Shown here one piece after another: positions 1 to 6,537 of a DNA stretch of 10,897 nt (positions within the stretch are counted from its first letter, which is position 1; the number at the start of each line of letters is the position of its first letter). This DNA is from an uncultured Rhodospirillales bacterium (GTDB lineage: Bacteria; Pseudomonadota; Alphaproteobacteria; Rhodospirillales; Defluviicoccaceae), in the NCBI GenBank assembly GCA_937127205.1, contig CAKZLS010000275.1, positions 1 through 10,897 on the forward strand, written 5' to 3'. The notes under the pieces were generated by a model. The model was not told the DNA's origin. It searched no databases and saw only the letters and a program-made list of their open reading frames with translations. The translations under genes were made by a program, and so were the position numbers.

Positions 1-185
1 AGGGCAAGAAAATCGAAAGCGACGACGACTTCATTAACTATTTGTTGGAAGCCGAAGGAGTCGCCGCCGTTCAGGGGTCGGCTTTCGGTCTGTCTCCGTA
101 TTTTCGTATTTCCTACGCCACATCGACAGAGGTGCTGAAAGAGGCTTGCTCGCGCATCAAGAAGGCCTGCGACGCGCTAAGCTAA
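1..185 (+). CDS. Aspartate/aromatic aminotransferase, class I, C-terminal end (partial)
   Basis: The window opens inside this gene (frame starting at base 3); the last 60 residues and a TAA stop are visible. The stretch GSAFG followed by PYFRISYATS matches the C-terminal domain of PLP-dependent fold-type I aminotransferases of the AspC type, where the Arg of FRISYA binds the substrate alpha-carboxylate. These cytoplasmic enzymes transfer the amino group between aspartate (or aromatic amino acids) and 2-oxoglutarate. The PLP lysine and the rest of the active site lie outside the window, so substrate choice cannot be judged. It is separated by 113 bases from the EF-G-like gene. No clear hairpin terminator follows; only a short T-run (about 195-201) without a stem is seen. 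Family assignment is solid and the exact substrate is inference. Confidence 0.85.
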   Translation, partial: GKKIESDDDFINYLLEAEGVAAVQGSAFGLSPYFRISYATSTEVLKEACSRIKKACDALS

Positions 186-286
186 AGTTCAGGTCTTTTT
201 TCTTGATTCAACCAAACGTGCAGGTATTTATCTCGACCAGCCGCTCTATAAAAAAAGCGTAACACGTTCCAAGCTTGAAAAATCCC

Positions 287-293
287 GGGAGGA
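287..293 (+). promoter_or_regulatory. Shine-Dalgarno site that fixes the EF-G-like start
   Basis: GGGAGGA lies 5 nt before GTG at 299. The upstream in-frame TTG at 275 has no comparable site and would place this motif inside the coding region, so GTG 299 is the better start. Confidence 0.75.
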
Positions 294-298
294 CTCTT

Positions 299-2323
299 GT
301 GAAAAACAAAAAGCCATCCGCACCCCGCTGCGCCGCACTCGTGGGACCGTATCTCAGCGGCAAAACCTCCCTACTCGAAAGCATTCTCGCGCGCACCGGC
401 GCAGTGACCCGCAAAGGCACGATAAAGGAAGGGAACACCGTCGGCGACAGCGCTGCCGAGGCCCGCGCCCGCCAGATGAGCACCGAGCCCAATGTGGCAA
501 CGACGGAGTATCTGGGGGATACGTGGACGTTCATCGACTGTCCGGGTTTTGTCGAGCTTATCCAGGACACTTACAATGCGTTGATGGTGGTCGATGCCGC
601 CGTGGTCGTCTGCGAGCCGGAACCGCAGAAAAGCCTGATCGTGGCGCCTTTGCTGAAGTTCCTGGACGATCATGGCATTCCCCACATCATCTTCATCAAC
701 AAGATGGATACCGAAAACGCCAACCTGCGCGAGACGTTCTCGGCGTTGCAGGACCTGTCCAATCGCCCGCTGGTGCTGCGCGAACTGCCCATTCGAGATG
801 GCGAGGCCGTTACCGGCTTCATCGACCTTGCGAGCGAGCGGGCCTTCCGTTGGAAAGGCAGCGACGGTTCCGAGTTGATTCAGGTACCAGAAACCGTTGT
901 CGATGATGAGCAGACGGCTAGAACGGAGATGCTTGAGTCCCTTGCCGACTTCGATGACGACCTGCTAGAGAAGTTGCTCGAGGACGCGGTTCCTTCCGCT
1001 GGCGAAATCTATTCCGGCCTGGCCAAGGATCTGCAAGAGGACCACATCGTCCCGGTTTTCTTCGGCTCGGCCGAAAACATGTACGGGATCACACGGCTGT
1101 TGAAGGCGCTTCGGCACGAGGCACCGGAGCCGACGGTGACGGCCGACCGGTTGGGGATCGAGACGGACGGCGAGCCCTGTGCCCGCGTGTTCAAGACCGT
1201 CCATGCCGCCCACACGGGAAAGCTCTCGCTGGTGCGCGTGTTGCGCGGCGAAATTTCCGACGGCGTGACCTTGAACGGCGAGCGGGTCAGCGGCGTGAAC
1301 CATATGCTCGGCCAGAAACTGGAAAAGCAGTCGACGGCGGGCATTGGTGAGGTGGTGGCGCTCGGCCGTTTGGACGGAGTAACCACCGGCGATTTATTGT
1401 CCCCATCCGGCAATGTGGAGGCCGTCGAGTGGCCGGCGCCGTTGAAGCCGCTGTTTTCCTTGGCGGTCCATGCCAAGGAGAGGGCGGACGAGGTGAAGCT
1501 GTCCGGAGCCCTGAGCCGTCTGGTAGACGAGGATCCATCGTTGTCGTTCAATCATGACGAGGACGCGGGTGGGTTGCTGCTGTGGGGGCTGGGGGAAATG
1601 CAGCTCAATATCGCGCTGGACCGGGTCAAAAACCGGTACAATATTGATATCTTGGCCGATCAGCCGCGCGTTCCTTACAAGGAAACCATTCGCGGCTCGG
1701 TGAGCCAACACGCCCGACACAAGAAACAATCCGGCGGGCATGGTGAATTCGGCGATGTTCATTTGGATATCAAACCCCTGCCCCGTGGCTCGGGGTTCGC
1801 ATTCGATAGCGTCATTACGGGTGGCGTTGTGCCCAAGCAGTATATTCCAGCGGTTGAGACGGGGGCCAAGGAGTATATGCATCGCGGTCCGCTCGGTTTC
1901 CCGGTGGTGGATGTGGCAGTTACCCTGACCGATGGACAATTTCATTCGGTGGACAGTTCGGATATGGCGTTTCGCAAGGCGGGCGCCATGGCCATGCGCG
2001 AGGGCATGCCGAAATGTTCGCCGGTGCTTCTGGAGCCTATCTTCGAAGTCAAAATTGCCCTTCCGAGCGAGTTCACTTCGCGTATTCAACGCCTCGTCAG
2101 CGGTCGCCGCGGCCAGATTCTGGGTTTCGGGCCCAAAGAGGACTGGAAAGGATGGGATGAGGTTTCGGTGATGCTGCCGCAGGCTGAAATGCACGGCCTG
2201 ATCATCGAGCTGCGGTCGGCGACCCTGGGTGTCGGCACATTCGAATGGAAATTCGACCATCTGCAGGAATTGAGCGGCAAGATTGCCGATGACATCGTAG
2301 CTCAGCACGCGAAAGCGGAATGA
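299..2323 (+). CDS. Elongation factor G-like translational GTPase (divergent EF-G paralogue)
   Basis: The 674-residue protein has the full EF-G domain order: GTPase (about 10-275), domain II (about 290-375), domain III (about 380-455), domain IV (about 460-580) and V (about 580-665). Visible motifs are the P-loop GPYLSGKTS (16-24), NKMD (134-137), and a G5-like GSA (256-258). Two deviations stand out. G3 reads DCPGF (80-84), so the histidine of DTPGH that positions water for GTP hydrolysis is Phe. The RGITI switch I/G2 motif is absent; the region reads RQMSTEPNVATT. Domain IV keeps the SGGHGEFG loop (478-485) and FHSVDSS (548-554), the tip that enters the ribosomal A site. It therefore probably binds ribosomes but may hydrolyse GTP slowly or under other control. 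It resembles the second EF-G of bacteria (M. tuberculosis FusA2, Thermus EF-G-2) rather than housekeeping FusA, and no rpsL/rpsG/tuf neighbours are present. The role of such paralogues is unsettled. Confidence 0.9.
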   Translation: MKNKKPSAPRCAALVGPYLSGKTSLLESILARTGAVTRKGTIKEGNTVGDSAAEARARQMSTEPNVATTEYLGDTWTFIDCPGFVELIQDTYNALMVVDAAVVVCEPEPQKSLIVAPLLKFLDDHGIPHIIFINKMDTENANLRETFSALQDLSNRPLVLRELPIRDGEAVTGFIDLASERAFRWKGSDGSELIQVPETVVDDEQTARTEMLESLADFDDDLLEKLLEDAVPSAGEIYSGLAKDLQEDHIVPVFFGSAENMYGITRLLKALRHEAPEPTVTADRLGIETDGEPCARVFKTVHAAHTGKLSLVRVLRGEISDGVTLNGERVSGVNHMLGQKLEKQSTAGIGEVVALGRLDGVTTGDLLSPSGNVEAVEWPAPLKPLFSLAVHAKERADEVKLSGALSRLVDEDPSLSFNHDEDAGGLLLWGLGEMQLNIALDRVKNRYNIDILADQPRVPYKETIRGSVSQHARHKKQSGGHGEFGDVHLDIKPLPRGSGFAFDSVITGGVVPKQYIPAVETGAKEYMHRGPLGFPVVDVAVTLTDGQFHSVDSSDMAFRKAGAMAMREGMPKCSPVLLEPIFEVKIALPSEFTSRIQRLVSGRRGQILGFGPKEDWKGWDEVSVMLPQAEMHGLIIELRSATLGVGTFEWKFDHLQELSGKIADDIVAQHAKAE

Positions 2324-2424
2324 CAACAGGCGGCGTCGCTCGCCAGCCGTCTGAATTGCTACTTTAAGATGTATTTCTGGATTTCTTGCGCCCGGAATGG
2401 TATTGTGTCTCTTGCCTGGTTCGT

Positions 2425-2448
2425 CCGCGGCGCGGCGTCGCGTTGCGG
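2425..2448. other. GC-rich stem-loop between the EF-G-like and arginine-rich genes
   Basis: Bases 2425-2434 pair with 2439-2448 around the tetraloop GCGT. The stem is 10 continuous pairs on the plus-strand RNA, two of them G-U (2429/2444, 2430/2443). A T-rich stretch (2462-2470) follows only after about 13 bases, so it is not a textbook intrinsic terminator. It lies about 100 nt after the EF-G-like stop and 55 nt before the next start. It could be a 3' RNA end for the first gene or a leader structure for the second. No coding evidence was found in the surrounding 2324-2503, nor a convincing promoter there. Confidence 0.45.
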
Positions 2449-2490
2449 CTTCACCTGGGTGTATTTCTTTTGACGGGCGATATGACGCGC

Positions 2491-2496
2491 AGGAGA
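2491..2496 (+). promoter_or_regulatory. Shine-Dalgarno site of the arginine-rich small gene
   Basis: AGGAGA lies 7 nt before ATG 2504. This strong site is one of two reasons for calling the small reading frame a real gene. Confidence 0.65.
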
Positions 2497-2503
2497 CAAT
2501 TCA

Positions 2504-2809
2504 ATGCCAAGTTGGCCGATCCGAGATCGCAGGTGGGAATGGGACCGCCGTACTTTCGAGGAGAGACGGCACGCTTCGGACAGAAGAGGCCGCTCCGACG
2601 GTAGCGTGCCCGAAGACACCGATGGCACAAACCCGGATTGCGCGCGAAAGTACGCTTTCCGGTCATTTTCCGATAGACGCCGCCGCGGAGAGCGGCGGAC
2701 GGTGAAAGTTGCCGACCGACGGGCTCATGCCAATTCGAGAGAGGACGACGGAGCCGTGGACCTGAGCGCCGAGGAGGTTCGTGCCCTTTTCTATCAGCCG
2801 GAAGACTGA
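2504..2809 (+). CDS. Small arginine-rich protein with hexapeptide [DE]RRxxx repeats, function unknown
   Basis: This 101-residue protein is not one I recognise. It carries [DE]RR triplets at residues 8, 14, 20 and 26, exactly six apart, then at 57, 63 and 71. Between the two blocks lies a Gly/Asp/Pro-containing linker (about 30-50). The C-terminus is acidic and may form a short helix (about 87-97, LSAEEVRALF). No signal peptide, membrane segment or enzyme motif is visible. The seven triplets use seven different codon combinations, so the pattern is kept at the protein level rather than by recent DNA duplication, which supports real coding. Similar ERRxxxDRR strings occur near PilZ and other signalling domains in proteobacteria, but no such domain is present here. 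A nucleic-acid-binding or charged scaffold role is possible but speculative. AGA and CGA codons are frequent compared with the neighbours. The stop lies one base from the argG stop on the other strand. Confidence 0.6.
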   Translation: MPSWPIRDRRWEWDRRTFEERRHASDRRGRSDGSVPEDTDGTNPDCARKYAFRSFSDRRRRGERRTVKVADRRAHANSREDDGAVDLSAEEVRALFYQPED

Positions 2810-2810
2810 T

Positions 2811-4025
2811 TCAGCTTCCGCGTTCAAGCATTCCGGCCAATCGCAATCTCAGTGCGTTGAGTTTGATGAACCCTTCGGCGTCACGCTGATTGTACACGGT
2901 GTCCGCTTCGAAGGTGGCGATGTCCTGGCTGTAAAGGCTGTGGGGCGCACGCCTGCCTGTCACGATCACGTTGCCCTTGTATAGGTCCATACGGACGGTT
3001 CCCGTGACGTTCTGCTGCGTGCTGTCGATAGCAGCCTGTAGAGCCGTCCGCTCCGGCGCGAACCAGAATCCGTTGTATATGAGCTCGGCGTAGCGGGGCA
3101 TCAACTCGTCCTTCAGGTGAGCGGCTCCCCGGTCGAGCGTGATGCTTTCCATGGCCCGGTGGGCGTGCAGCAAAATGGTGCCGCCCGGCGTTTCGTAAAC
3201 GCCACGGGACTTCATGCCGACGAACCGGTTTTCGACGATGTCCGCCCGGCCAACGCCGTTTTCGCCGGCCAACTTGTTGAGGCGCGTGAGGAGGGACGCG
3301 GGCGACAGCCGCTCTCCATCGACAGCCACGGCGTCGCCCTGTTCGAACTCGATTTCCACGGTTGTGGCCACATCGGGCGCCGCCTGGGGCGAGACCGTGA
3401 GCTGAAACATGGATTCGTCCGGTCCCACCCAAGGATCTTCCAGCGCCTTTCCTTCATAGGAAATGTGCAGCAGGTTGGCGTCCATGGAGTATGGAGGTTC
3501 GCCGCGCTTGTCGCTGGGGACCGGGATCTGGTGCTCCCCTGCGTATTGGATCAGGCGTTCGCGGGAATTGAGATCCCATTCCCGCCAGGGCGCGATAATC
3601 CGGATGTCCGGGTTTAGCGCGTAATAAGTCAGCTCGAACCGCACCTGGTCGTTGCCCTTGCCGGTCGCGCCGTGGCAGACCGCATCGGCGCCGACTTCGC
3701 GTGCAATCTCGATCTGTCGCTTGGCGATGAGCGGCCGTGCGATGGAGGTGCCGAGGAGATAGGTTCCTTCGTAGATGGCATTGGCGCGAAACATGGGAAA
3801 GACGTAGTCGCGGACGAATTCTTCCTTGAGATCCTCGACGAAAATCTCTTTGACACCCATCATTTCCGCTTTTTTGCGGGCGGGCTCGAGTTCCTCGCCC
3901 TGACCCACGTCGGCGGTGAAGGTCACGACCTCGCAGCCATACGCATCCTTGAGCCATCGCAAGATGACCGAGGTGTCCAGACCGCCGGAATAGGCAAGCA
4001 CAACCTTATTAACGTCACCGCTCAT
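2811..4025 (-). CDS. argG: Argininosuccinate synthase
   Basis: This cytoplasmic enzyme condenses citrulline and aspartate with ATP to argininosuccinate, the penultimate step of arginine synthesis. The 404-residue length is normal for the family. The N-terminal PP-loop AYSGGLDTS (11-19) binds ATP pyrophosphate, and HGATGKGNDQVRFE (118-131) is the second family signature, contacting citrulline and aspartate. The ATG at 4025 follows an AAGG-type ribosome site about 9 nt upstream. It is the last gene of the minus-strand run. A 101-nt gap with a candidate promoter separates it from the DsbA-like gene, so it may be transcribed alone or also by read-through. Its 3' end meets the arginine-rich gene tail to tail with one base between stops, leaving no room for a separate terminator. 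No truncation or missing key residue is seen. Confidence 0.98.
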   Translation of the reverse strand: MSGDVNKVVLAYSGGLDTSVILRWLKDAYGCEVVTFTADVGQGEELEPARKKAEMMGVKEIFVEDLKEEFVRDYVFPMFRANAIYEGTYLLGTSIARPLIAKRQIEIAREVGADAVCHGATGKGNDQVRFELTYYALNPDIRIIAPWREWDLNSRERLIQYAGEHQIPVPSDKRGEPPYSMDANLLHISYEGKALEDPWVGPDESMFQLTVSPQAAPDVATTVEIEFEQGDAVAVDGERLSPASLLTRLNKLAGENGVGRADIVENRFVGMKSRGVYETPGGTILLHAHRAMESITLDRGAAHLKDELMPRYAELIYNGFWFAPERTALQAAIDSTQQNVTGTVRMDLYKGNVIVTGRRAPHSLYSQDIATFEADTVYNQRDAEGFIKLNALRLRLAGMLERGS

Positions 4026-4058
4026 TGAATTTTCGCCTTTACAAAAACGTGAGATTTT

Positions 4059-4087
4059 CGAGCGCAGTATAAGAAATCATCCGCTCG
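4059..4087 (-). promoter_or_regulatory. Possible operator: inverted repeat around the argG -10 box
   Basis: CGAGCG (4059-4064) and CGCTCG (4082-4087) form an inverted repeat with a 17-base spacer. One arm sits at the predicted transcription start and the other directly beside the -35 box, with the -10 box between them. The geometry would suit a repressor, but six-base arms could be chance. No regulator gene is present in the window. Confidence 0.25.
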
Positions 4088-4093
4088 CTACAA
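4066..4093 (-). promoter_or_regulatory. Candidate sigma-70-type promoter of argG
   Basis: Read on the minus strand, TTGTAG (4088-4093) lies 16 bases before TATACT (4066-4071). The -10 matches the consensus at 5 of 6 positions and the -35 at 3 of 6. The predicted start near 4059 leaves a leader of about 33 nt before the ATG. Confidence 0.4.
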
Positions 4094-4126
4094 GGGACCC
4101 CGGAGGCTATTGGGCAGGCGTTGCAA

Positions 4127-4777
4127 TCAGGCCCGGAGCCACAGCGCCACATGCGGCCTGATCGCTTCGAGCGGACGGTACCCTATTGTTAGGTAGGCCT
4201 GACCCGCCTTATCCTCGAGAATGACGGTGGGGAATCCCGAAATGCCGAGGGCGTTGGTTAGGCTGAAGTCGGCGCGAGTCGCCTCCGAGATCTCGGTTGC
4301 CGCGAATACAGCCTCAAATGCCGCCCGGTCAATGCCTACGGAATGTGCGATATCGGTAAGCGTATCGCCGTCCGTCACGTCGCGGTTTTCAACGTAGAAC
4401 GCCCGCTGAACCGCCTCGAAATAGGAGAGGGCCATCGCAGGTGTGAGGTTGCGCGCCGCTACCACGGCCCGGCAGGCCGGTTCGGTGTCGTACACGAAAC
4501 CGTCTCGATCGAAAAACCCGAAGTCGAACGGTTGGCCGGTCGCCGACTTCACATGTTCCCAATGATCGCGGATATAGTTTTTCGACTTGTCATCCATGGC
4601 GCGCGTCTCGCCCGCGCGCAATCCGCCGACAACGAGGCGGATGGGCGCCATGTCACCAAACTCTGCGTGGATGGCCTTGACCACCGGTGCGAACCCCCAG
4701 CACCATGAGCACATGGGATCGGCAAAGAATATAATGCGCTTTCCGGGTGTCGGCGTGTCTTGATCTCGGCTTTCCAT
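4127..4777 (-). CDS. DsbA-family (FrnE-like) thioredoxin-fold protein, cytoplasmic
   Basis: This 216-residue protein is a thioredoxin-fold oxidoreductase with a helical insertion, of the DsbA/FrnE class (COG3531-type predicted disulfide isomerases). The active site DPMCSWCWGF has Cys23 and Cys26 near the N-terminus. The cis-proline loop GFPT (181-184) is the expected partner of the CxxC on the other side of the fold. There is no signal peptide or lipobox, so it should act in the cytoplasm on thiol or disulfide substrates. A third cysteine is at 102. The frame continues upstream into rlmN, but ATG 4777, 19 nt after the rlmN stop, gives the usual short N-terminus. The ribosome site there is weak (GGA), which suggests coupling to rlmN translation. 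Co-transcription with rlmN is likely from spacing. The redox partner and substrate are unknown. Confidence 0.85.
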   Translation of the reverse strand: MESRDQDTPTPGKRIIFFADPMCSWCWGFAPVVKAIHAEFGDMAPIRLVVGGLRAGETRAMDDKSKNYIRDHWEHVKSATGQPFDFGFFDRDGFVYDTEPACRAVVAARNLTPAMALSYFEAVQRAFYVENRDVTDGDTLTDIAHSVGIDRAAFEAVFAATEISEATRADFSLTNALGISGFPTVILEDKAGQAYLTIGYRPLEAIRPHVALWLRA

Positions 4778-4796
4778 TGGATTTCCGAATTGCGCC

Positions 4797-5903
4797 TTAG
4801 GCAGGGCTCGCCGCTGCCACTTGCGGGGTCGTCCGGGACCGTCGCTGGCGCTGGCTGTCGGAGCGGAGCTGACCGCAGGCGGCCATGATGTCGCGACCGC
4901 GCGGAACACGGATAGGCGCCGAATACCCGGCTTCATTGAGGATGGCAGCGAAACGATTCATCGTTGCGACGGACGAGCATTCATAGGGAGCGCCCGGCCA
5001 AGCGTTGAAGGGGATTAGATTGAACTTCGCCGGAATTCCGGAAACCAAACGTGCAAGCGCGCGGGCGTCGGCCGGAGAGTCGTTGACGCCTTTCAGCATG
5101 ACATACTCGAAAGTGATACGCCGGGCATTGTCGGCCCCAGGGTAGGCGCGGCAGGCATCGAGTAGCTCTCGGATAGGATACTTCTTGTTGAGCGGAACGA
5201 GAACATCCCGGACGTCGTCGGTGGCGGCATGCAAGCTGACCGCAAGCTTGACGCCTAACTGCTCGCCAACCTTCTTTATCATTGGAACCACGCCAGATGT
5301 CGAAAGGGTGATTCGACGCTTGGAGATGGCGATCCCCTCGGGGTCCATAATAATGCGCAGGGCCTTGACCACGTTGTCGAAATTGAACAAGGGCTCGCCC
5401 ATGCCCATGACAACGATATTGGTCAGCAAGCGGTCGCCCGGCGGAGACGGCCATTCGCCATAGGAATCGCGCGCCGTCATGAGTTGGCCGACAATCTCAC
5501 CCGCAGTCAGGTCGCGGACAAGCCGTTGGGTTCCCGTATGGCAAAAACTGCAGGTTAAGGTGCAGCCAACCTGCGAAGACACGCACAACGCCCCGCGGTC
5601 TTCCTCCGGAATGAACACGGTTTCCGCCTCATTTCCATCGGCGAATCGCAACAGCCACTTGCTTGTGCCGTCATTGGATCTCTCATCGCGCGCGACCGCG
5701 GGCCGAGCAAGAGAGAACGATTGGGAAAGTGCCGTCCGCAAGGGCTTGGACAACGTCGTCATGGCGTCGAAGTCGGTGACGCCGCGATGATAAATCCAGT
5801 GCCATAACTGCTTCGCACGAAAAGGCTTTTCTCCGATCGATGCCGCCAGATGGATCAGTTCATCCCGGTCTAGCCCGATCAAGTTCGTTCGTTCATCTGC
5901 CAT
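4797..5903 (-). CDS. rlmN: Dual-specificity 23S rRNA/tRNA adenine C2 methyltransferase RlmN
   Basis: RlmN is a cytoplasmic radical-SAM enzyme that methylates C2 of A2503 in 23S rRNA and of A37 in some tRNAs, with effects on decoding fidelity and peptidyl transferase antibiotics. In this 368-residue version, Cys114, Cys118 and Cys121 (CTLTCSFC) form the CxxxCxxC motif for the 4Fe-4S cluster. Cys343 (DIMAACGQL) is the methyl-carrying cysteine and Cys107 (ALCVSS) the resolving one, equivalent to E. coli C355 and C118. GMGEP (167-171) is the SAM-binding signature. The N-terminal region (about 5-60) is the usual RNA-binding part. A basic tail (349-368) follows the core. The frame opens further to ATG 5951; I prefer ATG 5903 because the family normally begins like MADERTNLIGL, but no start has a clear ribosome site. 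The rhodanese gene lies 84 nt upstream and the DsbA-like gene 19 nt downstream. Confidence 0.97.
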   Translation of the reverse strand: MADERTNLIGLDRDELIHLAASIGEKPFRAKQLWHWIYHRGVTDFDAMTTLSKPLRTALSQSFSLARPAVARDERSNDGTSKWLLRFADGNEAETVFIPEEDRGALCVSSQVGCTLTCSFCHTGTQRLVRDLTAGEIVGQLMTARDSYGEWPSPPGDRLLTNIVVMGMGEPLFNFDNVVKALRIIMDPEGIAISKRRITLSTSGVVPMIKKVGEQLGVKLAVSLHAATDDVRDVLVPLNKKYPIRELLDACRAYPGADNARRITFEYVMLKGVNDSPADARALARLVSGIPAKFNLIPFNAWPGAPYECSSVATMNRFAAILNEAGYSAPIRVPRGRDIMAACGQLRSDSQRQRRSRTTPQVAAASPA

Positions 5904-5987
5904 GGTCACTGTTTTTTCGATGCACGTCTTCCAGAGAAACCGCGCCACCATCTATGGTCAAACGGACCGGGGAGTCCATGCGAAATC

Positions 5988-6428
5988 CTAACAAGTGAGG
6001 CACGGCTCGGTTGGGTTCCCGTCATCGATCCAACTCACAATGCCGCCTGACGCATTGTAGATCTGGGTGTATCCGGCCCGTTCCCAGAGAATGCGCGACA
6101 TCGTCTCCGACCGGTTTCCCGATCGGCAAATAATGATCACCGGCTCATCTTTCTCGACGAACGCACCGAACTCGGCGGGAAATTGTGGGTTGAGCAGCCC
6201 GCCAGCGTCGAAGGCCGTGAGAAGCTTGCTGCCCGGGATCACCCCCGTTTCACGCCATTCGTCCGCACGACGAATATCGACCACCTTAGTCCCTCTTTCC
6301 AGCAAAACGGCCAATTCGGCGGTATCGATATCGGTGTGACCCACCGGCTCAGCCGCTTGTGCGGCGGATAACGCAAACACCGTTATTAAAATGGCAAATA
6401 CGGTTGTCAGTTTAGCAGTAAGACGCAC
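5988..6428 (-). CDS. Exported single-domain rhodanese-like sulfurtransferase
   Basis: The 146-residue precursor begins with a signal peptide: MRLTAK, a hydrophobic core (about 7-22), and a likely cleavage AQA|AEP after residue 25. The mature part is one rhodanese domain with catalytic Cys101 in the loop CRSGNRS (101-107). Such proteins carry sulfane sulfur on that cysteine; this one would act in the periplasm, as PspE does. The protein ends EPCLTC, a CxxC pair (143, 146) at the extreme C-terminus that could form a disulfide or bind metal or sulfur. GTG 6428 was chosen because GGGAGA lies 7 nt upstream and this start gives a clean signal peptide; the frame is open to an ATG at 6500 that would bury it. 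A candidate promoter lies just upstream. The physiological acceptor is unknown. Confidence 0.88.
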   Translation of the reverse strand: MRLTAKLTTVFAILITVFALSAAQAAEPVGHTDIDTAELAVLLERGTKVVDIRRADEWRETGVIPGSKLLTAFDAGGLLNPQFPAEFGAFVEKDEPVIIICRSGNRSETMSRILWERAGYTQIYNASGGIVSWIDDGNPTEPCLTC

Positions 6429-6435
6429 GGCAAAA

Positions 6436-6441
6436 TCTCCC
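6436..6441 (-). promoter_or_regulatory. Shine-Dalgarno site fixing the rhodanese start at GTG 6428
   Basis: On the minus strand GGGAGA stands 7 nt before GTG 6428. The longer ATG starts have no comparable site and would put about 24 hydrophilic residues in front of the signal peptide. Confidence 0.7.
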
Positions 6442-6471
6442 GACGACCGGGCAAAAATCGGATCAGCAATC

Positions 6472-6500
6472 ATTATGTGCGGCCGCCGTGGACACGTCAC
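6472..6500 (-). promoter_or_regulatory. Candidate promoter of the rhodanese gene
   Basis: On the minus strand GTGACG (6495-6500, 4 of 6 to the -35 consensus) lies 17 bases before CATAAT (6472-6477, 5 of 6 to the -10 consensus). The predicted start near 6465 gives a leader of about 37 nt. It lies in the 109-nt gap after ialB, so the rhodanese-rlmN-DsbA-like run may be transcribed independently of ialB. Confidence 0.4.
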
Positions 6501-6537
6501 AAGCTCAAAATCCGAATCGCGATCGATTAAGGAAGCG

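Noticed and set aside
203..252. Possible promoter for the EF-G-like gene (TTGATT 203-208 with TATTTA 225-230, or TATAAA 247-252)
   Set aside because: The first pair matches consensus poorly at the -10, and the better TATAAA lacks a -35 at a usual distance.
275..298. TTG 275 as start of the EF-G-like protein
   Set aside because: The good ribosome site (287-293) serves GTG 299; TTG is a rarer start and has no site of its own.
1394..2326. Long minus-strand open frame (310 codons) opposite the EF-G-like gene
   Set aside because: It mirrors a strongly conserved coding frame, shows no family motif, and is explained by the codon bias of the real gene.
2397..2705. Overlapping 102-codon plus-strand frame next to the arginine-rich gene
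   Set aside because: No ribosome site, no recognisable pattern, and it overlaps the frame that has the hexad repeat and AGGAGA.
4778..4936. N-terminal extension of the DsbA-like protein into rlmN
   Set aside because: It is the shadow of the rlmN 3' end in another frame; its Ser/Pro/Arg-rich content does not resemble the thioredoxin fold.
5962..5979. Hairpin ACGGAC/GTCCAT after the rhodanese gene as a terminator
   Set aside because: Only six pairs with one wobble and no T-run follows on the minus strand.
6515..6528. AATCG-CGAT-CGATT palindrome just after ialB
   Set aside because: Five-base arms with no T-run; short overlapping palindromes (ATCGCGAT, CGATCG) are common by chance.
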